Source of the DNA: JBAZZQ01 sp041658725
GTDB taxonomy: Bacteria; Planctomycetota; Phycisphaerae; JAAYCJ01
Reading direction: 5' to 3'
Length of the DNA: 64,000 nt
Assembly: GCA_041658725.1 (NCBI GenBank)
Contig: JBAZZQ010000003.1
Span: forward strand, 1 to 64,000
Below are positions 17,382-26,292 of the stretch, one piece after another. How positions within the stretch are numbered: the first letter of the stretch is position 1; every line of letters starts with the position of its first letter. The notes below the pieces were generated by a model. That model did no database searches. It was given only the letters and a program-made list of their open reading frames with translations, and had not been told where the DNA came from. A program made the position numbers and the translations under genes.

Positions 17382-18098
17382 ATGATTACGGAACTCGCAA
17401 AAGAAGACATTAAAAGTTTAGTCGATGGTTTGAACTTCGCCCAGAAGGTTGACCGTTCGTTGTCGCTCATCGAACAGGCTTACAGGGAATTCGGCGACCA
17501 GCTCGTCGTGGCCAACAGCCTCGGCAAAGATTCCTGCGCCGTCTGGGACCTGGCCAAACGGGTCAATCCGGCCATCCGGGGATTTGTCGTCACCACCCGT
17601 TATAAACCAAAAGAAACCATCGATTTCATGAATCGTCTCGGCAAACAGTATCCGGAACTGAAAGTTTACCGCAACGATGAACCCATCCCCGACCAACTCT
17701 ACCAGACCAGCCCCGACCGATGCTGCGATATCCTGAAAGTTCAGCCCACCCGCCAGGCGATTAGTGAAATGAACGTCGCCTGCTGGGTCACCGGTCTGCG
17801 CTGCACCGAAGGACGCACACGAACCGATTTTCAGGAAGTTGAGGAACGCGATGTAGGGCTTGTCAAACTCAACCCCATCCTCATCTGGCACGAACGCGAG
17901 GTCTGGCAATATTTGGCTTTATATGAAGTCCCGGTCAATCCGCTCTATAAAAAAGGGTTCCGCTCCCTCGGATGCGAACCTTGCACGCGAATCGCCAACG
18001 GACCCGACGAACGCGCCGGACGATGGATCGGAACGTCCAAATGCGGAGGTGAGTGCGGCATTCACACCCGACCACTCAAGGCCGGCAACCTGGGATAA
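17382..18098 (+). CDS. cysH: Adenylyl-sulfate/phosphoadenylyl-sulfate reductase
   Basis: A 238-residue assimilatory reductase turning APS or PAPS into sulfite. The P-loop-like A-N-S-L-G-K-D-S (44-51) binds the nucleotide. The cysteines C114-C115, C198-x2-C201 and the catalytic C225 in E-C-G-I-H are all present. The two pairs ligate a [4Fe-4S] cluster, marking the APS-type (bacterial/plant) branch rather than the cluster-free PAPS enzyme. It lies between a DUF2061 protein and the siroheme reductase. Confidence 0.93.
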   Translation: MITELAKEDIKSLVDGLNFAQKVDRSLSLIEQAYREFGDQLVVANSLGKDSCAVWDLAKRVNPAIRGFVVTTRYKPKETIDFMNRLGKQYPELKVYRNDEPIPDQLYQTSPDRCCDILKVQPTRQAISEMNVACWVTGLRCTEGRTRTDFQEVEERDVGLVKLNPILIWHEREVWQYLALYEVPVNPLYKKGFRSLGCEPCTRIANGPDERAGRWIGTSKCGGECGIHTRPLKAGNLG

Positions 18099-18141
18099 AA
18101 ATCCCATGCTTTTTTAAGAACTTGTGCTAAAATTCATCAGT

Positions 18142-18177
18142 AACCTGGCCACGTAAACCGCGTGGCCAGGTTTTATT
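18142..18177 (+). terminator. Strong hairpin with T-run between cysH and sulfite reductase
   Basis: A 12-bp perfect stem, AACCTGGCCACG (18142-18153) with CGTGGCCAGGTT (18161-18172), has a 7-base loop and is followed by TTATTT. It looks like a rho-independent terminator or partial terminator, 15 bases before the next start codon. It could reduce transcription into the reductase gene or protect the upstream mRNA end. Confidence 0.75.
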
Positions 18178-18192
18178 TAAAAGAGAAACAAT

Positions 18193-19875
18193 ATGAAAAA
18201 TACATATCAACTGCCCGAAGGAATCGCCGGCAACTTGGAAAACTTTCGGCAAGTCATAAATCAATATAAAACCGGTTCACTTCCCTACCCGCAGTTTCGC
18301 GCCATTCATGTCCCCTTCGGAATTTACGACGAGCGTCAACCCGGAAATTTCATGCTCCGAATCCGTCTGCCCGCCGGTTTGATCCTTCCTCATCAGATGC
18401 GAACTGTGGCCGCAGTCTCTGAAAAATACGGCGACGGAATTCCCCACATCACCACTCGCCAGGACATCCAGATCCACAAAGTCACTCTGGATAACATGGG
18501 TCCCGCCCTTTCGGAATTACTCCAAGCCGGATTAAGCACCAAAGGCGGCGGTGGAAATACCGTCCGAAACATCACCACCTGCCCACACGCCGGAGTCTGC
18601 CGAAATGAAGTCTTCGACACCACCCCTTACGCAACCGCCCTTACAGAGTTTTTGCTTACCAGTCCCGACTCCTTCGACCTGCCCAGAAAATTCAAAATCG
18701 CTTTCTCTGGCTGCCCCCACGACTGCGCCGGAGCCACCATCCACGATGTCGGTTTCATCGCTAAAAAACAGAATGGAAAAGGAGGCTTCCGCGTCTACGC
18801 CGGCGGCGGATTGGGCGCCGGTAAACGAATCGCCGACATCCTCGAAGACTTTATCCCCGCCGAAGATTTCCATCGCTCCGCTCAGGCTGTCAAAAAAATT
18901 TTCCACAAACACGGGGAAAGAAACAACAAAAACAGGGCTAGGCTTCGTTTTCTCGTCGAGCGAATCGGTCTCGACCAATTCCGAAAACTTTACCAAATCG
19001 AACTCGCCGAACTACCCAAACTTCCTCTGCAAATTCACCAGACTGCCTGTCACAAGTCTTCTAGCCCGTGTCTTAATGAATCTTTTTTACCTGATTTTGA
19101 ACTCTGGAAAAAACGAAACACCAATCCCCAAAAACAACCGGACTTTTACATTGTTCAAATTCCTTTGCCGCTCGGTGACATCCCCGGAACAACACTCCTT
19201 GCCCTGGCCGACGTCGTTGAAAATCACGGCGAAGGATCGGTCCGCGCCACCGCCCACCAAAATCTGCTCCTCCGCTGGGTCCGGGAAAACGAACTTCCCA
19301 CCCTCCATAAAAAACTAAGCAAACTTGCCTTAACGGACGTTCGCCCCTGCCCTTATCGAGATATCGTCACCTGTACCGGCGCCTCCACCTGCCGACTTGG
19401 AATCTGCCTCTCCCGCGGCTTGGCCCAAGCCATAACCAATAAACTCTCCGACCTCAATCTGGCGCTGCACGAGACTAATATCAATATACACATCAGCGGC
19501 TGTCCCAATTCCTGTGGCCGCCATCCCATCGCCGCCATCGGGATCATGGGCGCCGCCAGAAAAATCGGCCGGCATCTGGTTCCGCATTACATCCTGCATT
19601 TCGGCGGAACCATCCGCGAAGGTAAAACTCAATTCGCCTCTGGAAACCACGCCCTACCCGCCAAAAACATCCCCGACTTCCTTGCCGAGTTTCTGGAGGC
19701 GTTCACCCATTCCTCGCACTATCCGGCCTTTCACGCTTTCCTCGATGCCGACGGCCGACAAGTCATCGACCACCTTGCCGAAAAATTCAAAACCGTCCCC
19801 GACTTCACCCAAAACAAAGATTTTTACTGTGACTGGGGATCAACCACTCAATTTTCCCTCGCCGAACGTAGATAG
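18193..19875 (+). CDS. Siroheme [4Fe-4S] sulfite (or nitrite) reductase
   Basis: A 560-residue hemoprotein of the assimilatory sulfite/nitrite reductase family, made of two homologous halves. The second half has the expected cluster ligands C394-x5-C400 (T-C-T-G-A-S-T-C-R-L-G) and C437-x3-C441 (G-C-P-N-S-C-G). The first half also has a full set: C130-x5-C136 (T-C-P-H-A-G-V-C-R) and C174-x3-C178 (G-C-P-H-D-C-A). In the well-known enzymes only one half binds siroheme-[4Fe-4S]. Next to cysH the likely reaction is sulfite to sulfide with ferredoxin. Nitrite reduction is possible; no nitrate genes are nearby. Confidence 0.88.
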   Translation: MKNTYQLPEGIAGNLENFRQVINQYKTGSLPYPQFRAIHVPFGIYDERQPGNFMLRIRLPAGLILPHQMRTVAAVSEKYGDGIPHITTRQDIQIHKVTLDNMGPALSELLQAGLSTKGGGGNTVRNITTCPHAGVCRNEVFDTTPYATALTEFLLTSPDSFDLPRKFKIAFSGCPHDCAGATIHDVGFIAKKQNGKGGFRVYAGGGLGAGKRIADILEDFIPAEDFHRSAQAVKKIFHKHGERNNKNRARLRFLVERIGLDQFRKLYQIELAELPKLPLQIHQTACHKSSSPCLNESFLPDFELWKKRNTNPQKQPDFYIVQIPLPLGDIPGTTLLALADVVENHGEGSVRATAHQNLLLRWVRENELPTLHKKLSKLALTDVRPCPYRDIVTCTGASTCRLGICLSRGLAQAITNKLSDLNLALHETNINIHISGCPNSCGRHPIAAIGIMGAARKIGRHLVPHYILHFGGTIREGKTQFASGNHALPAKNIPDFLAEFLEAFTHSSHYPAFHAFLDADGRQVIDHLAEKFKTVPDFTQNKDFYCDWGSTTQFSLAERR

Positions 19876-20008
19876 TGTAAAATAATTTTGGGTGGCATGG
19901 CAGTGAGGGGGCGGGTAATTATTTTTAGTAACCGTGCAGGGCGGTAAGAAAAATTTCAACTCCGGCACAAAACAAATCAAACTGATGGTTTGATTGGCAT
20001 GTAAACTC

Positions 20009-20036
20009 ATTCTATCATTCTTGAGAATGTTAGAAT
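20009..20036. repeat. Inverted repeat
   Basis: ATTCTA-T-CATTCT, two central bases, AGAATG-T-TAGAAT: a near-perfect 13-bp stem just before the ISAs1 fragment. It may be an end of that element or a terminator for the sulfite reductase gene. Confidence 0.4.
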
Positions 20037-20053
20037 AAGTTCCTCAACTCAAA

Positions 20054-20284
20054 ACGAGCGCGAAATCCAACGAAATCACGGCCATTCCCAAATTACTGGA
20101 GATGTTGACGCTCAAGGACGCCACGGTCACCTTCGACGTGATGGGTTGCCGGAAAGAGATTGCCCGCAAGATCGTGGACAACGAGGGCCATTACTTGATG
20201 GCGTTAAAAGGGAATCAGGGTTCGCGCGGGAAATGCGGCGGAGAACCTGGCCCGGCTGCGACGAGCAGGTCTGATGCCGCTTAA
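20054..20284 (+). pseudogene. ISAs1-family transposase fragment
   Basis: One frame encodes K-S-N-E-I-T-A-I-P-K-L-L-E-M-L, then V-T-F-D-V-M-G-C-R-K-E-I-A and G-H-Y-L-M-A-L-K-G-N-Q. This is the conserved core of ISAs1 (DDE) transposases, including the Asp-Ala/Val-Met-Gly-Cys block. Both ends are missing and the tail is unrelated. It is a dead fragment between the sulfite reductase and GH4 genes. The remaining non-coding bases at 19876-20053 and 20285-20429 show no gene. Confidence 0.8.
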
Positions 20285-20429
20285 GAATGAAAAAAGTGTA
20301 AGATCGGGATTAAAACAAAACGGCGAAAGGCTGGACAAAGGGGCCCAAACTTAAGATGGTGAACGCGAGTTTAGAAAGCATCCGCTCATAATTTGAGAAA
20401 CTCAGCCTCTATGTCTTTCGTTAATTGTT

Positions 20430-21746
20430 TTAGAATTGGGGTAAATATTTTCTATTCGCATGGAGAAGTTTGTCCAGCAATTCGCCCGCGGTGTTCCAGT
20501 CCCGCACGAGCGGGTCGGTGGACATCGCTTCCAGTGCCAGCCGGCGGTCGCCTTTTCGGGCCGCTTCAATGACCACGTTCAGCCGCGCCGCGTGATGATT
20601 AAGGAGCATGGCCATTTCATCCGGCAACCTTCCGACGGTGTGTGGCACAACCTTGTCGGCGGTGATGGTTCCCATCGTTTCCACAACCACACCCCGAGGC
20701 AGATTCTCAATTTGACCAATGTTCGGTAAATTCACCACATCGACAATGGGTTTTCCGGACAACAGGGAAACCATCAGGCTGGACATGGCTTCACGCGACG
20801 GTTTAAGATCGACCAGGGAGGGATCGTTGGTGTATTTCCACACCTGCTTCTTGGCTTGGCCAAGCCATTTATAGCGATCTTTTATTTTCGTCAGCTTGAC
20901 GGCAAAGGCCGCTCCATATCTGGTCTCTTTGGTCAGGACGTTCGAAAAAAATTCGCTGGTGTGACGGTCGCCGGGGTACATCATCAGGCCGGTCCGCCGG
21001 AAATACTCGAATTTGAAAACATGGTTGCCATGAGTCTCGGCATGGGTTAAATTCACGTTGGCCTTGAGCATTTTATGCTTGGGGTCTTTGGCGAGTTTAT
21101 TGAAAATTTGAAATCCGTCGCGATTTTTATGCCTGGCGGAAAGAATGAACGCGAAATGGTTCAACCCCGCTACCTCAAAGCAAACGTCCTTCCACTCACA
21201 TTTGAATTGTTCGGCCAGCAAACCCCACAGGGCGTAAAGCTCATGACAAAGGCCGATCGTTTTACACCCTTCCCGGCAAAGAACCTGGGTGAGGACCGTC
21301 ATGGGATTGGTGATGTTAAGAACCCAGGCGTTGGGACAGTGTTTTTTGATGCTGGCGGCAAAATCAATAAAGACCGGAATATTTCGGAGTGCGCGGGAAA
21401 TCCCGCCCGGACCCACAGTATCCCCGACCGGCTGATAAATCCCGTATTTATAGGGAATTTCCAAGTCCGCGCGCATCGTTTCCAGGCCACCAGTGGAAAT
21501 AGTAATCACCACGAAGTCCGCATTGGGCAGGGCCTCATCGCGGTCAGTCGTCGCGTGCAGGGTAAAGTCGCACTTGGTATATCGAAAGAGGGATTGGCAA
21601 TATTTTTCAAGGTCCTTCAAGGCTTTCTTGTCGATATCCACCAGCCACAATTCCGAACCCGCCAATTCGGGTTTAGCAATCATGTCACGAACCAGGTGTG
21701 GAGTCCAGTTGTAACTTCCACCACCAATCATTACTATTTTTGCCAT
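20430..21746 (-). CDS. Glycoside hydrolase family 4 (alpha-glucosidase/6-phospho-glucosidase-like)
   Basis: A 438-residue NAD+- and metal-dependent GH4 enzyme. The N-terminal I-V-M-I-G-G-G-S-Y-N-W (about 4-14) binds NAD. N-I-T-N-P (144-148), C167-H168-E169 and G-L-N-H (194-197) form the usual Mn2+ and catalytic site. GH4 acts by oxidising the sugar at C3 and eliminating the aglycone; members cleave alpha- or beta-glucosides, galactosides or galacturonides, some phosphorylated. Cys167 marks the metal-binding branch. It lies downstream of, and in the same direction as, the AraC regulator. Confidence 0.9.
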   Translation of the reverse strand: MAKIVMIGGGSYNWTPHLVRDMIAKPELAGSELWLVDIDKKALKDLEKYCQSLFRYTKCDFTLHATTDRDEALPNADFVVITISTGGLETMRADLEIPYKYGIYQPVGDTVGPGGISRALRNIPVFIDFAASIKKHCPNAWVLNITNPMTVLTQVLCREGCKTIGLCHELYALWGLLAEQFKCEWKDVCFEVAGLNHFAFILSARHKNRDGFQIFNKLAKDPKHKMLKANVNLTHAETHGNHVFKFEYFRRTGLMMYPGDRHTSEFFSNVLTKETRYGAAFAVKLTKIKDRYKWLGQAKKQVWKYTNDPSLVDLKPSREAMSSLMVSLLSGKPIVDVVNLPNIGQIENLPRGVVVETMGTITADKVVPHTVGRLPDEMAMLLNHHAARLNVVIEAARKGDRRLALEAMSTDPLVRDWNTAGELLDKLLHANRKYLPQF

Positions 21747-22001
21747 AGGAAAACATCCTTCTCTATCTAATTGAAACGATCAATCGCATCAGTAAAAATA
21801 TCAGAAACAATAGTGTATAACCTGATCTATCGCAGATTTGTAGCATTTTAAAAAAAAACTCAACCCCGTCCTATAATAGCATGGCCATGTGGGAGGCCCT
21901 TCATGGATGCGGGCACGAATGAGGCATGCGTAAATAAACCGCAGATTCGATTCACCGTGGGGAAGTCCCCGGACCGCTACGCTGGGATAGCCGGATAGAC
22001 C

Positions 22002-22901
22002 TTAAACCCATTTTGCAGACGATTGTCGATAGGCCAGAGGTGTGGACTTTGTCACCTTTCGAAAAATCCGGTAGAAGAAATGGATGTCCCGAAACCCGCA
22101 CTGATCGCAGACGGCCTTGATGCTCAAGTCGGTGGTTTTAAGCAGTACCCGGGCACGTTCTATTCGCTGTTGTGTAATGAATTCGATCGGGCTCAATCGC
22201 AGAGTTTGCTGGAAAAGCTTTCTCAGGTAGACCTCACTGATAAAGATCGCCTGCGCTAAATCAGCTACGGTCAAATTCGGATCATCCAATCGATTCTGGA
22301 CCAGTTCTATGACGGGCCGTAAACGAAGATATTCTTTGTGGAATTCATTGTCAGGCAAATTGAGTCTGTCGCTATGATGTCGAATAATATAAAGAAGAAC
22401 CTCTTTGATGGCGGATGACATCGCCCATCGCCAGCCGGGGGCTTTGAGGGCATATTCCCTGGCGATGGTCTGGGAAGACTCTGCGTAAGGGGCGTGGGGA
22501 GTCGATGGAAACATCCCTGATATTCCCAGAAGGAAGAGCATGTCAAGCTGACCATTGACTCTTGCCAGAAAATGAACGGTGGTTGTTCTAACACACACAC
22601 CCTTGTCGGGCCAGGTTTCATGGCGGACGCCTTGGGGAATCATAAAAAGATCGCCCGTATTGAGTGTATATAAGTTTTCAGGTTCTCCAATCCAGCAGTG
22701 GCCAGAGCCTTCCTGAATCCAGTACCACATCGAATCGTTGAGCTGTCGCCGGCGCTGCATCCATGTCGCGGGACATCGGTATTCGATTCCGGAGATTGGG
22801 GTGATTTCGGTTTGCTCGATCTGCTGATCCAGGTGAACCGCGACCAACGACTTACGTTGTGCGATCTTCGTGAGGCCGCTCTGACGGTAATTTTTACCCA
22901 T
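22002..22901 (-). CDS. AraC-family transcriptional regulator
   Basis: A 299-residue regulator. An N-terminal cupin-like effector domain (G-D-L-F-M-I-P-Q-G-V-R-H-E around residue 85-97) precedes a C-terminal double helix-turn-helix: V-A-D-L-A-Q-A-I-F-I-S-E-V-Y-L-R-K-L-F-Q, then I-K-A-V-C-D-Q-C-G-F-R-D-I-H-F-F-Y-R-I-F-R-K. It is divergent from the UROD-like/DUF5054 operon across 101 bases and upstream of GH4, so it probably senses a sugar and controls one or both. Confidence 0.92.
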   Translation of the reverse strand: MGKNYRQSGLTKIAQRKSLVAVHLDQQIEQTEITPISGIEYRCPATWMQRRRQLNDSMWYWIQEGSGHCWIGEPENLYTLNTGDLFMIPQGVRHETWPDKGVCVRTTTVHFLARVNGQLDMLFLLGISGMFPSTPHAPYAESSQTIAREYALKAPGWRWAMSSAIKEVLLYIIRHHSDRLNLPDNEFHKEYLRLRPVIELVQNRLDDPNLTVADLAQAIFISEVYLRKLFQQTLRLSPIEFITQQRIERARVLLKTTDLSIKAVCDQCGFRDIHFFYRIFRKVTKSTPLAYRQSSAKWV

Positions 22902-23002
22902 AGTTTCGAATTATACAATACTTAGATCGTTTTGTCTATTGATGATAAAGACGTTTGGTGGCAGAATGAAAAGATAGTCCTAAAATCTGGAGGAAGGTTA
23001 TT

Positions 23003-24220
23003 ATGGTGATAAATGAACGGGATGTGGTGCGGGAGCTAGCAAGGAAGGTCGCGGAAATCGCACTAGGTTCTGAAAATACGGCAATCCAAAAGCGATGGCG
23101 GGATGTTAATGCACTGCGAAAGCCCGATAGGGCACCTGTTTACTGTAGGCCGGTCGGTTGCTGGAGAGAAATTATCCCGCCCGATACGCTGGTATGTCAG
23201 GATCCATGGCTGCGAGGTTGGGAATATGAATTCCGACAACTCATCCACAAACATGACATAGATGATGATACCCCCGTGGATCCTTACTTTACGGTTTCTG
23301 CCCGGTTTGATATCGATCCCTCCAATCAATGGGGAGTGGAGATCAACCGACATCAGTCTCAATCGGCAGATGGGGCTTGGGGGTACGATCCCCCTCTTAA
23401 AACCGAATCGGATTTTGGAAAGTTGCAGATGCCCGTCTATCGATTCAACGAGTCTGCCAGCCAAATACTTCTCGATCGCACGAAGGTTTTGCTTGAAGAT
23501 ATTTTGCCGGTCAGGCTTCAGGTTGGCCCCGGCTATGACAGTGCCACCCTGGGCACCGCTGCAGCAGACCTTCGCGGCCTGGAACAGATGATGATGGACA
23601 TGATGGATCAACCGACGCTGATGCATCAGTTGATGGCCCATCTGCAACAGGCCCGTCTTCGCCTGCTCGATGCCTGGGAAGCCACGGGAATTTTAACTCC
23701 CAACACTATCGGTCCTATGCTTTGCAGCGATCCTGTCGGCGATGTGCCGTCAACGGGACGCTACACCTTGAAAAATTGCTGGTGTGCGGGCAATTCCCAA
23801 GAGTTCGATCAGGTCTCGCCGGCGATGTGGGAAGAGTTTTGTTTGAACTACCAAAAACCCATTTTTGAGCGGTTCGGGCTAGTTTGTTATGGCTGCTGCG
23901 AAAATCTGACGAAAAAGATCGATGGGGTTTTGACGATTCCTAATCTTCGAATAATTGTCTGCAGCGCATGGACAAACATGGATGTGGTCCTGGATCGCAC
24001 CGGAGTCAATTATTGCATCATGTGGCGGCAAAAGGCCGGCGATGTTGTTTTTCCGGATGATCCCAGTACCTTACGATACGCTCTGGAGGAAGGCGCCCGA
24101 CGACTGCAAGGGCGAAGATATCAAATTGTGCTGCGGGAACTGCAGACCCTCTGTGGCCATACGGATCGTCTGCATGTCTGGACAAAGCTCGCGAAAGAGG
24201 TGGCGGCCAAGTACCAGTAA
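23003..24220 (+). CDS. Uroporphyrinogen decarboxylase-like (URO-D superfamily) protein
   Basis: A 405-residue protein that I assign to the URO-D/methyltransferase-like TIM-barrel superfamily. Support comes from the R-K-P-D-R-A-P-V-Y-C-R start, the overall layout, the Y-G-C-C-E-N-L-T-K-K (about 296-305) and I-V-C-S-A-W-T-N-M segments, and the ending with an H-V-W-T-K-L-A-K-E helix. Such proteins are abundant in Planctomycetes and Lentisphaerae sugar loci and are not heme enzymes; their reaction is unknown. GGAGG precedes the ATG. It is first in an operon with the DUF5054 protein and a second protein of the same type. Confidence 0.65.
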   Translation: MVINERDVVRELARKVAEIALGSENTAIQKRWRDVNALRKPDRAPVYCRPVGCWREIIPPDTLVCQDPWLRGWEYEFRQLIHKHDIDDDTPVDPYFTVSARFDIDPSNQWGVEINRHQSQSADGAWGYDPPLKTESDFGKLQMPVYRFNESASQILLDRTKVLLEDILPVRLQVGPGYDSATLGTAAADLRGLEQMMMDMMDQPTLMHQLMAHLQQARLRLLDAWEATGILTPNTIGPMLCSDPVGDVPSTGRYTLKNCWCAGNSQEFDQVSPAMWEEFCLNYQKPIFERFGLVCYGCCENLTKKIDGVLTIPNLRIIVCSAWTNMDVVLDRTGVNYCIMWRQKAGDVVFPDDPSTLRYALEEGARRLQGRRYQIVLRELQTLCGHTDRLHVWTKLAKEVAAKYQ

Positions 24221-24240
24221 AATATGAAGGATGCACGTTA

Positions 24241-26268
24241 ATGGATAATTGGATGAACAAACTAAAAATGGATATTCAAGCCGTCCACGTCGTCTTCAAG
24301 AGTCATTTGGACGTGGGGTTTACTAACTATGCACGGAAGGTGGTGCACGATTACCTGTTTAGATATATTCCGGGGGCGATTCACGTGGCTCGTGAGCTCC
24401 GCGAGTCGGGCCGGTCTGAGCGGCTCATCTGGACGACGGGTTCGTGGCTGATATACCATTACCTGGAAAAGGAATCGAAAACCAACAAGGACCTGTTGGT
24501 GCAGGCCATTATCGATGGCGATATTACTTGGCATGGACTGCCCTTTACGACGCACAGCGAACTGATGGATGAGAACTTGTTCCGTCATGGCTTAGGTTTG
24601 TCCAAAATTCTCGATCAGCGGTTCGGCAAAACAACGATTGCCGGAAAGATGACGGATGTGCCGGGTCATACACGGTCCATCGTTCCCTTACTGGCCGAGG
24701 CGGGAATTCAATTCCTGCACATTGGGATCAATCCGGCATCTACGCCTCCAGGCGTACCACCGGTATTTGTCTGGCGAGACCCTTCGGGCCGGGAATTAGT
24801 CGTCATGTACCACAAGGGTGCTTACGGTGATCTAATGACGGTGCCGGCAATGCCAGAGGCCGTGTTTTTCGCCCATGCCGGAGACAACCACGGTCCTCAG
24901 TCAATTCATGACGTCACCGCGACCTACGACGCGCTTCGTCGGCAATTTCCATCGGCCAAAATTTCGGCCTCCACCTTGGATGCCTTTGCCCAAAAGCTTC
25001 TGGTGATCAAAGACAAACTCCCGGTGGTAAACAAAGAGATTGGCGACACCTGGATCCATGGGATTGGAAGCGATCCGGGCAAAGTAAGACGGTTCCGCGA
25101 ACTTCTTCGATTACGGAACGTATGGCTGGCGAAAGGACGGGCAGAGGAATTCAGGGAGGAATTCAAAAGTTTCAGCGACGCATTGCTTTTAATTCCCGAA
25201 CATACCTGGGGCATGGATATAAAGACTCATTTAGCGGACTTTGCCCACTACTCCAACGAACAATTCCGCCGGGTCATGAAACTCGAGAAGTTTAAAAAAA
25301 TTGAAGCTTCCTGGGCCGAGCAGCGGGGATATTTAACTCAAGCGGTAAGCGCGCTCCGGCATACGCCGATGATGTCCGAAGTTAATAAGGCTTTCAAAAC
25401 CTTGACGCCCGTCTGCCATCGTTCCAGGGAATTTGAACGAGTCCGGCAAGCGGATACGCTGTTTGAAACGGACCGATTTGTCGTTCGATTCCATCCCATC
25501 ACCGGCGAGATGGTCTATTTAAAGCTTCGCGATCACGGGCAGGTGTGGGCTGCCTCGCGCCGACGGCTGGGTCTATTCTGGTATGAAAACTTTTGCCAAG
25601 CGGATTATGATCGGTTTGTGGCCCAGTACCTGCGGCACCTTGAAAAGCACAGAGGTTGGGCCATTCCCGATTTTACCAAACCGGGCATCGGAAGAGTGGT
25701 CCGCTCCCATCGACGTTGGCAAAGCCAGTCATGCCTTCTATGGACCCGGAAAACCACCACCGGATTGGACTTTCTGCTGGAACTGCGGATGCCAGCCCAT
25801 TGCGTCCAACACTTGGGTTGCCCTGGAAAAGTTCTGCTGGAAATCCGTCTGTGCGATGAGCGGACGAGCATTGCCTATAAGCTTCAAACATTTGAAAAAA
25901 ACGCCTGTCGACTTCCGGAGGCAATGTGGCTGTCTTTTTGTCCCTGTACCTCCGCCCGCGGGGCCTGGACTTTGAATAAAATGAACCGGCAGATTTCTCC
26001 TCTGGAAGTAATCCGAAATGGGAACCGAAAACTGCACGCGATTTCTGATTATGCGGTCTATACTGATCGAGAGAATACCTTCCGCATGGAAACGCTGGAT
26101 GCGCCTTTGGTGGCCCCGGGGCAACCTTCTCTATTGGACTTCAACAATCGCCAGCCGAACCTGCAAAAAGGAATCCACTTCAATTTATATAACAACGTCT
26201 GGGGAACGAATTTTCCCATGTGGTATAGTGACGATACTTTGTTCCGATTTGAAATCACATTTGTTTGA
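24241..26268 (+). CDS. DUF5054 / GH38-like glycosidase
   Basis: A 675-residue protein with the N-terminal barrel features of GH38-type enzymes: V-V-F-K-S-H-L-D-V-G-F-T (about 15-26), the metal-binding His-x-Asp-x-Gly-Phe. Then come T-T-G-S-W-L-I, I-T-W-H-G-L-P-F-T-T-H-S-E-L, K-M-T-D-V-P-G-H-T-R-S-I-V-P-L-L (the position of the GH38 nucleophile Asp), and E-H-T-W-G-M-D. This pattern belongs to the DUF5054 group, related to alpha-mannosidases. The C-terminal half is beta-rich. Alpha-mannosidase-like activity is a reasonable guess, not shown. Confidence 0.75.
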   Translation: MDNWMNKLKMDIQAVHVVFKSHLDVGFTNYARKVVHDYLFRYIPGAIHVARELRESGRSERLIWTTGSWLIYHYLEKESKTNKDLLVQAIIDGDITWHGLPFTTHSELMDENLFRHGLGLSKILDQRFGKTTIAGKMTDVPGHTRSIVPLLAEAGIQFLHIGINPASTPPGVPPVFVWRDPSGRELVVMYHKGAYGDLMTVPAMPEAVFFAHAGDNHGPQSIHDVTATYDALRRQFPSAKISASTLDAFAQKLLVIKDKLPVVNKEIGDTWIHGIGSDPGKVRRFRELLRLRNVWLAKGRAEEFREEFKSFSDALLLIPEHTWGMDIKTHLADFAHYSNEQFRRVMKLEKFKKIEASWAEQRGYLTQAVSALRHTPMMSEVNKAFKTLTPVCHRSREFERVRQADTLFETDRFVVRFHPITGEMVYLKLRDHGQVWAASRRRLGLFWYENFCQADYDRFVAQYLRHLEKHRGWAIPDFTKPGIGRVVRSHRRWQSQSCLLWTRKTTTGLDFLLELRMPAHCVQHLGCPGKVLLEIRLCDERTSIAYKLQTFEKNACRLPEAMWLSFCPCTSARGAWTLNKMNRQISPLEVIRNGNRKLHAISDYAVYTDRENTFRMETLDAPLVAPGQPSLLDFNNRQPNLQKGIHFNLYNNVWGTNFPMWYSDDTLFRFEITFV

Positions 26269-26292
26269 GATTTTCGTTTGGGATGACCGATT

